DNA from: Erythroxylum novogranatense
Taxonomy: Eukaryota; Streptophyta; Magnoliopsida; Malpighiales; Erythroxylaceae
Length of the DNA stretch: 64,000 nt
NCBI GenBank assembly: GCA_029891385.1
Contig: CM057228.1
Location: 85,610,964 to 85,674,963 of the forward strand
Direction of reading: 5' to 3'
Part shown: in pieces, positions 22,685 to 34,005 of the stretch
How positions within the stretch are numbered: position 1 is the first letter of the stretch
Layout of the letters: the number at the start of each line of letters is the position of its first letter
Notes under the pieces: generated by a model
Told to the model about the DNA's origin: nothing
The model's input: only the letters and a program-made list of their open reading frames with translations
The model's database searches: none
Position numbers and translations under genes: made by a program

Positions 22685-25600
22685 GTTTATTAAGTTATAC
22701 ATATGATCGAGACATAAACTAAAAACTAAATGATATTTGTTGTCCATGTGTATTAATAAATACAGAAGGTTATAAAATAATTCCAAATTATCTTACTTTA
22801 AATTGTTATTGTTGAGAATAGATTTGTATTCTTACAATTACTCTCCTCCCCCATAAATATTCATAAACAGCAAGAACGCAATTTGTTATGTTAGCATATT
22901 AAATAAAAAGGAAGAGCTGCTTTACAATTTCAAAGGTTTAAAGAACGAAGCAGAATAAGCCTCAAAAAGATAAAAGCATATGTAAATTGAACTGGCTTGA
23001 TGAATATTTAGCGTAACAGAACAATATCTTTCGACTAATGACGTCTCATTTGATGGTGAATTTTCTAAGTACATAATGAAGTGTACAAACTTCGAATGAG
23101 CAGTCATCCTCGTATTGTGTGAACGTAATCATACTCCAGGAAGATTATGAAATACTAGTAATTATGAACCTGTTTAGTTTCTTTTCTTGACCTTTCAGAA
23201 CCTGCATTCCGAGACCGGTAAACCAAATGCGGCTAAAGCGTGTGAATGTGATAGAAGTAAGCAATCGTTTACAAGTATTCCTTTCCTTTATATGATGATA
23301 TTAAACTAAGCAATTCTAGTAAGATCGGTTTTTGTTTACTAATGATTTTGTCGTCGATGTTGAAACAATCAATGGCATTAGTCATTTGTGTCACTTTTTT
23401 TTTTGGTGAGGAGGGAAGGAGCCGGAAAAGACTAAGTCCTCAGAAAAGTAATAGATTGACAATCACCGGTGAGATGCAGACAAAACTTAAAAGATAGAAT
23501 CGACTAATAAAATCACATAATTTTGTCCCAATTAGCGGGACCAGGTCGAATTAATAGCTGTGGCTCCCAAGTTTGGGACAGGTTGCCTGAGAAACTATGT
23601 TCGATCAATTCAATGATGTGTTGGTTTTTGATAAAGCTTGCAGTATTATGACTTTGATAACTCCGTGGGATTTTTATTTTCGGTAATGCAACCAGTTGCT
23701 TTAGGAAACTAAATAATTATGTGACAAGCTATTCTCAGTTTATCACTTCGGGTTTAGAACTTTTACCTAAACAGTCGTATAAAAAGAAAATTTTGTTAAC
23801 TAGGACCTTGAATTTTTGTGCTGCATGATAACTCTGAACAGAATCTTTTCCATGACTTGTGGGACTGACACCGTAGAATTTACATGGATCGTAAATTATA
23901 ATAAGATGATGATCACTATAATTCTACACCTACAAAGTGTGGATGTTAATCAAATTAATGAATTATATAAAGCTAATGATATAAATGGACACTATGAAAC
24001 TAATTGTAATCTGTTAATTTGTTAATTATTTAATCACCATCAGGTATATCTTTTTGGTTATATCAATTTATTTATTTATTTATATATTATTTTGATAATT
24101 TTATTTATAAAATTAATTAGTATATCGATTTTGTTTATTTACGCATGTGCATACATCACTCTTTTATTATTATATTTGTATATGGGTTTATTAAAAATAG
24201 CCTTTTATTATGTAAAGATAAGATTGCGTATTATCAGATTTTTTCAAATCTAACTTTATTGTAAGATTCCGGTTACGTATTAAAAACTGAAAACTGCGGC
24301 AAAACCTTTCTTCTGACTTGATAGTACTTTTTGCTATTCAATTTAATTATTTAGGTTATTTTAATTTTAAAATTCTAATATATTACTTAGTAAAAATTAT
24401 ATATATTATCTATCGATTTTTATTTTTAATATTTTTTACGCTTCTTTGTTTTGAGTATTTTTATTCTCTTGTGGCCTAATACATAGCTTAATTACAATAT
24501 GTTAATTTCCTACCTAAACTCTTCAATATTGCACTCTAATCAACGACCCCTAGCTAGGCGAGACATCCCTAATCATCCTTTTTAGTTTAGATATAACACG
24601 TAACCCTAAAGTCGAAGATTATGAAGGTAATCAATGTGAACTTTTCTTGTATTATTTAGACGAGGCTATTGTTTCCCACAGGCGCAAGTGGCCGACTCTG
24701 TGATTATCAGCCAACTAAAATAGCGTTTAAGCTTATAATTGCTTATTAATTTGGTATTGCCTTATCCGTTCGAAGGTGCAACACGTCGATCAATGTATAG
24801 GTGTCAGGTGCTCTGTAGCTTCGAGATGTGGTCGACTATCGTGCTGAGTCAGATACACGTCGAGCTGGCTGTACTTTTTGCTTATTTGGCAGGTTTTAGT
24901 TGGTTCATTATCTGTTTATTTACTTGGGACTCCTAGAAAAGTCCCTAGCCACTTGTCTTAATTGTATAAAATGTGGAAGTACTCTTATAATATTAGTAAA
25001 CCTTGTCTTCTACGTCAACAAGTATGAATATCCTCTTTCATATTGTCGAGAAAGATTGCTATTGCCAATTTTACGGAACATGATTCTCTGTCTAATATTT
25101 TAGTATCTTATTATATTCAATAAATCTTAACTATTTACTTATGTGAGTTATGCGTTTATTTATGTAGAATTTATATAAATAAATAACTAAAATTTATAAA
25201 ACAGAATAAGAAATCACAAAATTGGACATAAGATTTAAACTTTAGCCCCACTTGCTACCCAAACCACTTTAATCTGTTTGTTTAATGTTAGATGATACAA
25301 GGGAAAACAAAGAGCAAAAAAAACAGTACTGAAAAAGTGGAGAATATTTTTAATAATTGGATTCACTATTGTAGTTATCAGTGTTTGCTTTTTTTTGGTA
25401 TTGTATCCACCACCCAATATTCTTTAAGTTGCATCCATTTCTTGCTCAGATAATATGACCGTAAGATACGCTCCTGGCCTATCTCACGTTTTGGCGCATG
25501 ATCTTGACAAATCGCTAACTGCATGCCTTTCCATACACACATTAATTTCTTGCGTGTTTCTCATTCTTTTCCTCGTGTTTTTATTTGCGTAGAGAATGTT

Positions 25601-25941
25601 AGTAAGAGTATTAATATTATATACCAAGACTCTTCGCCTTAAGAGCCTTTCCTGATGTTTGCTCCCTAGCTGAGGGGAGTAGAGATTATTCAATTAGTTA
25701 CTTTGGTAACCACATGGATTGCTTTTCAAGTTAGACGGATTAGAGAGAATTAATTGTACATGTAGTGGATGGTTCTGCTTAAACATGTCCATAGAAATAA
25801 AGACTGATTTTGGTAAATGTATAATAAACTGTTCCGAGAAAGGACAAAAGGAAGGGAAGGATAATTGGGCGTACTTTTGCGTCAAGCTGCGGAATCTGAG
25901 ATTTGCGGCTGTAAATTATGATAATACCAATGAGATTCGTT

Positions 25942-25972
25942 CATGTCCCAAATTTTAAGTTTTTGGGACATG
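25942..25972. repeat. Perfect 11-bp inverted repeat
   Basis: CATGTCCCAAA and TTTGGGACATG flank a 9-base loop. It lies in intergenic DNA with no poly-T tract. It could be a footprint of a small DNA transposon or a chance hairpin. Confidence 0.6.
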
Positions 25973-26999
25973 TTAGTCGTAGCCCCATTGCCTTTCTGAA
26001 GCGGATAGTGGCAGGTTTTGGAGTGAACTTCACAACTTGTACGGCACAAATGCTTCGCTAATTTGGCAATTCCTACACATCAAGTCATTCTTGTGAGTTA
26101 TGGCTCACCTTGACCTCCTCCTTTTTTTCTTTAAATACAATGGGAGTTACTTAAAAGAGTTTTGTCATATTGTCATGCTACATTGCATGTGTGTGTGTGT
26201 TGAAAACATTGTCTTTATTATAGAAGGGCAAGACTTAGCAAAATTACAACTGCCTCAACTTAAAGAGTTTAATCAATGAAATGGCTTTTACTTATTTGAT
26301 ACAAAGTAACCTTATATTGTATTACTTTTATACTATAAATAATGTTAGATTTAACATATTAACTATTGTAAAAGTAAAAAGTAAAATGAAATTAATGTTC
26401 TAGTGATTATGTAGACATATAGGAATATGAGGAACATATCTATGTGTATTTTTTTTTGAACTTTATAAATATGTTAATGTTCTTGCATTACTATTTCAAG
26501 GATAAGGATAAGAACAATAATTTATTTTGGTGCTTAAAAATTCTGATATACAAGTTTTAAATTATAATTAATAATATAAAAGTTATAGCATAATAAAGCT
26601 TTGTTATATTAAATACTTTAAATATTATAAAAGAAGTAATAAACAACCAAACTTCACATATACAATTATCTAATACCAGATTAAAACATAATATAAAATA
26701 AGAAATGATCACACGCATAATATTGCTGTCCGAAATAGATGAAAAAATAACGTACAACTTCTAGATCGAGAATGGTAAGAAAATCAGAGCCCACATTCAA
26801 GACTCAAGAGTTTCACTTAGAAAACAAACCCTAATCCACTTTCAATGATAAACAGGTCATTAAGTGTTCCTTAATCTTGTTTAGAGGAGAGTATCTGTAT
26901 TCTGTGTATTACGCACATGGTGTAGTCACAATTTGTTTTGGGGGATATAATTTAACCAATAAAATATCAAATAACTAGTCAGAAACTCAGAAACCCCCT

Positions 27000-27256
27000 C
27001 CTGTCCGTCAAAATCAGGACAACTATCTGTGTTTCTCTCCCCCTCTTCTATATTTTCTCATCGAACAAACAAAACCTGCAAATCGCTGAAATGGGTACAC
27101 GCGTCTCTCCGCAAATACCCCGTAACCCTTCTCTTTGACACCCTCCCTCTACTGCTATTTCGTTCCGCTTCGCTCTGAGCTTGGCTTTCTAGTCAATATA
27201 GTTTTAACTCTAAATTTCTCTGTTTCTCCCTTGTTTTTCTCTGTTTTATTCTCTTC
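27000..27256 (+). promoter_or_regulatory. Presumed promoter and 5' UTR of the F-box gene
   Basis: A pyrimidine-rich stretch with TATATTTT near 27050 is followed by CT-rich sequence up to the start codon at 27257. Plant core promoters and 5' UTRs often look like this. No transcription start can be fixed from sequence alone. Confidence 0.35.
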
Positions 27257-29202
27257 ATGGGTGCGAATTTTTCCTCAGTTTTCACAGACCCCAATACTTG
27301 TTCACTGTATGGCCCTTTTGCTTTAGAGTTACCAACCCCGAAAACGAGTCTTGATGACTTGCCTGAGAGTTGTGTGGCTTCAATTATCGGTTGTCTAGAC
27401 CCAGTTGAGATCTGCAAACTGTCGAGGTTGAACAGAGCTTTTCGTGGGGCTTCGTGGGCCGACTTTATTTGGGACTCTAAATTGCCCGAAAATTATGAAA
27501 ATATCATGGCAAAGCTTTCTGGGGGCTGGTCGCTCAAGAAATTGAGTAAAAGGGAGATATATAGCAAGCTATGTAAAGCTAATTCTTTGGATGACGGGAC
27601 CAAGGTATAAAATTTGCTTTGGTCACTGTGATCTCTGTTTGTTTGGCTATTAGAAAATAAAGGATTAGAGTTGAAATTGAATTCTGGGCATTTGCTCTCT
27701 TCTTTGTTCATGCACTGTGCGTTATTATCCTACCAAGATTTGGGTTTTCTTGTTGCTTAAATTTTTGCGGTGATCAGTCATGGATTTTACCGTAAGGATA
27801 GACGGTAATTGAGCTTCTATATGAAATTTTCCTGTCTTGAGCTTGCGTTAGCACTCGAACAAGATAATGTTAGAAAGAATAGAAATTGAACTTGTACAAT
27901 TGTTGGCTTCATAGAAATTGAAAGATAATAAAGTTTTAATTTTGTCCATAAATATGGGTTTCAATCACCTATGAAGCAACATATACGGAATACAGTAAAA
28001 TACTGGTCCTTTTATAACTCCGTTATGGATTTGGATTCTCCAATATTTGTATTTTGTTCATTGGTCTTTTCTCTGATGAGTTTGACGTTTTGGTTTTGCA
28101 TAGAAAGTGTGGCTAGACAAGCGTACGGGTGGTGTCTGCTTATCCATCTCTTTTAAGGGATTATCAATAACTGGGATTGATGATCGAAGATATTGGAATC
28201 ATATACCAACCGAGGAATCTAGGTGAGATTCATGGAATCCCTAACCCCCCTTCATTTATTTGTATATTTCAGGAGGAATGTTGGGATTTTGTTATGTATT
28301 TGTTAGATTGGCTGATCAAGTCCAAGTTCATCAAGACATTTTGCTGATAATTCTTAAAGGTTGAAGTTCTTTGTTATCTTTCTTTTCTTGTATATCTAGG
28401 AATCATGTATTTTAAGTGTACAGATACAAGGAATTACAGATGGGGATGTGGTCTTACATCTTTATCTTTTGTTATGCACTTAGATGCAGTATGACTCAGC
28501 GTGGAAATTGAGATGGTGAATGTTTCTGATTGAAAGTCAGGAATGTAATGTTCCTGTAACATTAAGTCTGGATTACTTTTCGTAGTGAGGACTAAAGAAA
28601 CTATAAATGTGATTAAAGTTTGAAAAGGAATGAGAATTATGGGGCCCTGGCTAATATGGAGGAAGATTGATCACATGTTATTTTGGAGTTATATGTAGAT
28701 ACTTATGGCGAACAAGTTTCATATTTCGCAATATTCTCCCAATACAATTCTCTTCATATCGTCCCCTTTCTTCCTATGCAGATTCAACTGTGTTGCATAT
28801 CTTCAGCAAATATGGTGGTTTGAGGTTGATGGAGAGCTCGAGTTCCCATTTCCTGCAGGAAGTTATAGCCTATTCTTCAGGCTGCAGTTGGGACGGGCTG
28901 CAAAGAGGTTCGGTCGCCGGATTTGCAACACTGAACATGTCCATGGCTGGGACATAAAACCTGTTCACTTTCAGCTATGGACTTCTGATGGCCAGCATAC
29001 CTCGTCCAAATGTTTCTTGGAGGATCCTGGAATTTGGAATCTCTACCATGTAGGGGATTTTATTGTTCACAATCCCAATTCACCAACAAAGCTGAAATTT
29101 TCTTTGACACAGATTGATTGCACTCACACCAAAGGAGGCCTTTGTTTGGACGGTGTAATAGTATATCCATTCAAGTATAGTGAAAGGTTGAAGCAATTTT
29201 GA
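27257..29202 (+). CDS. PP2-A12: F-box protein PP2-A12-like (three exons, 295 aa)
   Basis: Exons are 27257-27604, 28104-28222 and 28782-29202. Both introns (499 and 559 nt) have GT/AG ends (AAG|GTATAA, GCATAG|AA; TAG|GTGAGA, ATGCAG|AT), and the joined frame is open for 295 codons. Residues about 32-72 form an F-box ([20 protein letters not shown] then [16 protein letters not shown]), which should bind SKP1/ASK in an SCF ubiquitin ligase. From about residue 115 to the end is a phloem-protein-2 lectin-like domain, with [35 protein letters not shown] and [18 protein letters not shown], which would bind a glycan or partner and select substrates. The N-terminus MGANFS fits an N-myristoylation signal. 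Length and exon pattern match the PP2-A11 to A15 F-box group. PP2-A12 is the closest from memory; A13 is the alternative. The frame is undamaged despite the surrounding transposons. Confidence 0.93.
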
Positions 29203-31300
29203 ACTGCGCATAACCTATCCTAGTTTGCAGGGAGTAGGACATCTTCAAGAAAGCTGTAGTTGGTTAGCGTTGTGTATTTGCATACAAGCAATGTATATAA
29301 TATACGGCCAGTTTTCTTAGCTTAAGTAAACTGCTAGTCTTCTTTTCTCTTCGCCTTCGTGTAAAGAAGTTTGATGGAAATCCTTGCTGGACCCTTTTTC
29401 TCTCTGTTTTTTTTTTTTTTAAAACAGGCAGCGCTGAACTGCGAAGATGAATTCATCTTTTTCAATTTTCTTTTCTCGAACTGTATATGGTGTTTCAAGC
29501 ATTTCCATTAATTTCTTGGGTTTTAGGGGATGAGTGAAATAGCTATGAATTGTTGGAGAACGAGAATCCGTTCCTCGGGGCGTACTTTAATTAATTATCA
29601 ACTGGGACAGAGCGGGCAAAGACAGAGAGCTACGGAATGCCAGCATCACCCTGAAAGACTAGGAAGTAGGAACATACAAAACTGAAACATTCATGTTTAC
29701 CATTAAGCATAGTTTGTCTGAAACTGAAACTTTGATGTTTGCTACTAAACAGAATTTGACTGAATGATTTTCTGCGAACTGAAACAAAAGCATCAAATTG
29801 AGATTGAACCAATGATGTGCAATTCTAATCCAACAGAAAAATGTTTTGCAGGATTACGTATGTATTGAAAGAAAACCAAAGAACTTACCCTTTTTTAGGG
29901 GTATATTAAAAAATCAAATTGCGTTCATTCAATTCATTTATTAATCTTAAAATTCTATCAATTGTTGTCGCCTAATTACATTGATTTTATATTCGCTGTG
30001 TAGATCCATTTTTTACATGTCCCAAAAACGTTATTACTACTATGCTATGAGAAGCACTTCCCGATTATTTTCAAAAACAATTTGCTGCAAATTATTAGGA
30101 TATATTTACAAAAAAAATCAATTAAATGTATATAAGTTGACTGATACCAAATAATAGGTTTAGAAGTTTACGGGGTATACAACAGAGGCAAGGTATGGTA
30201 CTAGGTAGTGTCTTGTCTTCAGCGCACTTCGTTGGCCCCATCACAGCCAAGCCAACAAATAGTATATTGATAAAAAAAAAAAGAAAGCAAATAGTATATA
30301 TATAATAATATCGTTATCTCCTCCTTGCGATTCGACTACATCTGAAAGAGGTTACAGGATGTACAAATAAAAACACAAGCGTCCACGGGCGGCAACTTAT
30401 GCCTGACAACACAATCATAGGAGTGTCTTCTAGTACTATTGTTGCCAATAAAATATGTTTCCTTGAATCCTAATGCCGACCAAAACTATATATTACTGTT
30501 TCAACAATAATACCTTAGTCAAAGGCTTATCTTCATTATAAATTTGCCCATACAAAACCACGTAATCTTCAGAATGAATTGTCACGGACACCACCAAAGT
30601 TCACCGGTGAGAAACTTTGCACTGATCCAATTCATACTCATTTTCTGAAACTAATGTTCTGCTAACTATGATGGTCTGGAGTATCCATCATATAAAAAAA
30701 AAATGTTAGAGCAAATGTAAGGAGTAACACGAGCTTTTATTACACGCCAGGATCAAATGTGAATGTGAATAGACGAATTTTTTTTTGAAAAATATCTATT
30801 TTGCTTTTCATGACTTTGAACGAATTTTTTGAAGCCAAAACGATCTCATTTTTTAAACGACCTTTACGAAAATCGATCATTGGGATATCGTTGACATCTT
30901 TCTGTAACTTTTTTAATACGTGAACCTCTTAACAGGTCAGAGAATCCGAACTTTCACGATTTTCTTAAGTACATGCAGAAGATCTTAACCTTATATATAT
31001 AACTTCCCTATCGAGCTTCTTTATCACAATTCCAGCTCATAGTGATTAGGAGTCATTTTCTTCATTGCACTTTAGCGAATAGACCAGATTCCTTATCGGA
31101 CTACTTTATTATCTTTGGTTATATCAAATTTGGTTCGCTTAATTGTAAATTTATTAAAACCCAAAAATAATATTAGAAAATTACTCACGATCTCCCCTTA
31201 GACAATAATTAATTATACTAGTCGCAACAGTAAGAAAACCAATAAAACCATGGTTAAACAAAATCAGTATATAGTTCGTCAATTTTTAAAAACACATTTG
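29203..31300. other. 3' UTR and intergenic sequence
   Basis: The first 100-200 bases after the stop are presumably 3' UTR, with an AATGTATATAATATA stretch near 29289 that could serve as a polyadenylation element. The rest is AT-rich with no recognisable gene. The border with copia element C is not sharp. Confidence 0.5.
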
Positions 31301-31879
31301 ATCTAAAGACAATGAAAGTCAATCATTTTGTCCCGCAAGGCGTTCGATACCTGAAAATATTACATGCATTTGTCATATGTGATATAGATTCAATACAATC
31401 ATGCATATTCAATACATCACTAACACGAATGAGAAAATGGAATATGACAAACTAAGATAACACTTGTATGATTTGAAATGTATCACCTTTCTATTTGTAG
31501 GTTTCAATGTCTCTACACTTGATGCTAAAATGTATTAGAGAAATTTGTTTTTTTTCACTAAATACCAAACTACATTAGAGAAAACCTTTATGAGATTAAA
31601 CACTTATATCCTCCCTATGTCTGTCAAATATATAAATTCATATATAAAACTGTATGTGTCATAAAGATATAGGCTCAAAGTAATATGTATATTTATGCCT
31701 AACGACTTGTTACAACTGCTTAAGATCGATACAAATCTTATGACTTTCACTTTATTATGACAATGTACAACCCTGTATGACTAATAAAAATATGATAATC
31801 ATCAATTGGTACAAAAGTGAATGTCATAATACATGAAATTAGTATACATATATCTAGGGAAAGTACATTGATTCCTAAC

Positions 31880-32780
31880 TAACAGTGTTTAAGGAATTTA
31901 ATACACTCATATTGTATAAATGTCGCTCAAAAATAAGTTACCGAAGTCTTTTAGTAAAAAGATCAACAAGCATGCATATCCCTAGTTTGTAAATGTTCTA
32001 CCTTAATGTCACCTTTATATATGTGTTCCTTGGAGCTCAACAATACAATCTTTTATCTTCCACGAAACTACACCATCAACTAGTTTAAAGATATATTCTG
32101 ATGTGGACTTCCTATCATCTGAACACATAGCAAAGTCAAAAATTACATAGCCAATGAGATCCAAATTGTTGACTTTTCTAATTGTCAACACATAATCCTT
32201 AGTGCCCTTTAGATATCTCAACACCCATTTGACTATATCCTAGTTATTTATTCCTAGATTAGCTAGATAACTACCCAGCAGTCCAATAGCAAATGCAATA
32301 TTCGGTTTATTGCACACTTGGGCATATAACAAGCTACTAACAGCACTAGAATATGGGACATTTCTCATAGTCTTTCTCTCTCTAGCTCATTCTTTGGACA
32401 TTGTGGTAATGGTAATCTCTCACCATGAGACATAGGTGTTGCAACAGGTTTAAAATCATCCATACTAAACCTTTATAGCACTCACTCAATGTAAGCTCTA
32501 TGTGAGAGGCCTAATGAGTGTCGAGATCTATCCCGGTAAATTTGAATACTTAGGAAAAAAGATGCTATACCAAGATCCTTCATGTCATAATGCTTGGCCA
32601 AAAGCTGCTTAACCTCATGCAACAAGGTCAAGTCATTTAATGTGAGTAAGATACTATCCATATACAAAAGTGAAAAGATAACTTTGCTCCCCCTAACCTT
32701 GTAATATAAACATCTTTCAACTTTACTCTCCACAAAGTTAAAAGAGGCAATGACCTCATCAAATTTAAGGTACCACTATT
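31880..32780 (-). pseudogene. Copia C RNase H and C-terminal reverse transcriptase
   Basis: Minus-strand pieces contain the copia RT end (LLYMDSILLT, in the place of the YVDD box, then EVKQLLAKHYDMKDLGIASFF) and the RNase H region (LRYLKGTKDYVLT, then SDDRKSTSEYIFKL). A remnant of the pol C-terminus (QTRDMHVDLFTKRLP) reaches about 31900. The catalytic YVDD appears as YMDS, so polymerase activity is lost. The N-terminal RT half continues to about 33250 in broken frames. Confidence 0.8.
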
Positions 32781-33229
32781 AGGAGGCTTATTTTAAATCA
32801 TATATCAATTTGCTCAACTTACAGACCATGTCAATTCTATCTCGATCCTGAAATCCTTTAGGTTGCTCCATATAGACCCTTTCATAAAGGTCTCTATTTA
32901 GGAAAGCAATTTTAACATTCATCTGATGTAGCTCCATATTATAATGAGCTACTATTGTCATAATCACTTGAAATGCATCTTTAGAGGATACAGGAGAGAA
33001 GGTAACATTATAGTTAATCCCTTCTCTCTAAGTGAATCCTCTGACAACCAAACGAGTCTTAAACTGTTTAACTTTACCCTGAAAGTCCTTTTTGGTCTTA
33101 AAAATCCATTTACAACTGATGGGTTTGCAATTATGAGGCAATTTAACAAGCTCTCATATCATATTATGCTTCATGGATTGCATTTCGTCCTTCATAACAT
33201 CCCACCATAAATCTGAATGTGGTCTAGAA

Positions 33230-34005
33230 ATAACTTCTGAAAAAGTTACTGGATCTACAACATGTCTAATATCATAATCTTGTTTACCCAAATAAACTAT
33301 TAATTATATGAAATAGCATGTCACTTCACTCTAGTGGATCTTCTTAATTGATTTAGTTCTTGTACCTCAGGAACATCAGTATGTACAGGTATGGGTTCCT
33401 ATTTCTATACTGGTATGGTATTTAAACCTTGATATATTAATTTTGACTATATGGGTGATGGATACGAAATGACTGTAGTATCCACTTTACTCTCATCTAA
33501 AAAGCGAGAATGACCACCCTCATCACAAACATCATACTCCAAAAATTTAGCTAATTGTAATTCCACTATTCTAGCCCCTCCTTATCTTTACTAGAATCTG
33601 TATCCTTTGGAGTGGTCAGGATATCCTATGAAATAATAGTGAGTATAATGATCATGCGACTTATTTTTATAAGGATTATATAAATGTACCTCAACATGAA
33701 AACCCCATACACAAATGTGGATAAGACTAAGCTTCCACCTTTTCCAAATCTCAAAAGGTGTCTAGCAACTAACTTGTTTGGACCTCTTTTGAGAATATAC
33801 AAGGCAATCTTTATGATTTCACCCTAAAGGTAGTCAAATAATTTAGTCTCGCTCTACATTGACCTCATCATATCCTTTAAGAAGTGATTATACCTTTCGG
33901 TTACACCATTTTCCTTAGGACTATTTGACATAGTAAACTGAGTCACTATTTCAAATAATTCAACATATTTGGCAAATAAACCTTTTTCTTATCCTAGAAC
34001 CCCAT
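33230..34005 (-). pseudogene. Copia C integrase C-terminal part and linker
   Basis: Broken minus-strand frames contain NGVIERYNHFLKDMMRSM, the integrase segment with the catalytic Glu (GVAERxNRTL), followed by the linker with a VPEVQELNQLRRSTRVK piece that precedes RT in copia elements. The integrase N-terminal half lies beyond the solo LTR at 36815-37150. Confidence 0.72.

Larger units (their letters stand above)
21293..27000. other. AT-rich intergenic region
   Basis: No convincing gene was found in either orientation. ORFs here are all shorter than 80 codons and lack recognisable domains. Notable items are a possible SINE (22460-22684), a 10-T run (23397-23406) that could be the A tail of an old minus-strand retroposon, an 11-bp perfect hairpin (25942-25972) and a short GT repeat near 26190. 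The last part is presumably upstream sequence of the F-box gene. Confidence 0.6.

Noticed and set aside
23397..23480. A T run followed by GC-richer sequence, perhaps the tail of a minus-strand retroposon
   Set aside because: There is only a short homopolymer; no promoter boxes, no target duplications and no coding remnant were found.
24739..25103. Two overlapping hydrophobic frames of 65-67 codons
   Set aside because: They lack homology that I recognise, codon bias or a neighbouring exon; AT-rich intergenic DNA gives such frames by chance.
30900..31900. A search for the 3' LTR of copia element C
   Set aside because: I saw no TGTTAG start or sequence shared with 39433-39961, so no LTR pair or target duplication is claimed for element C.
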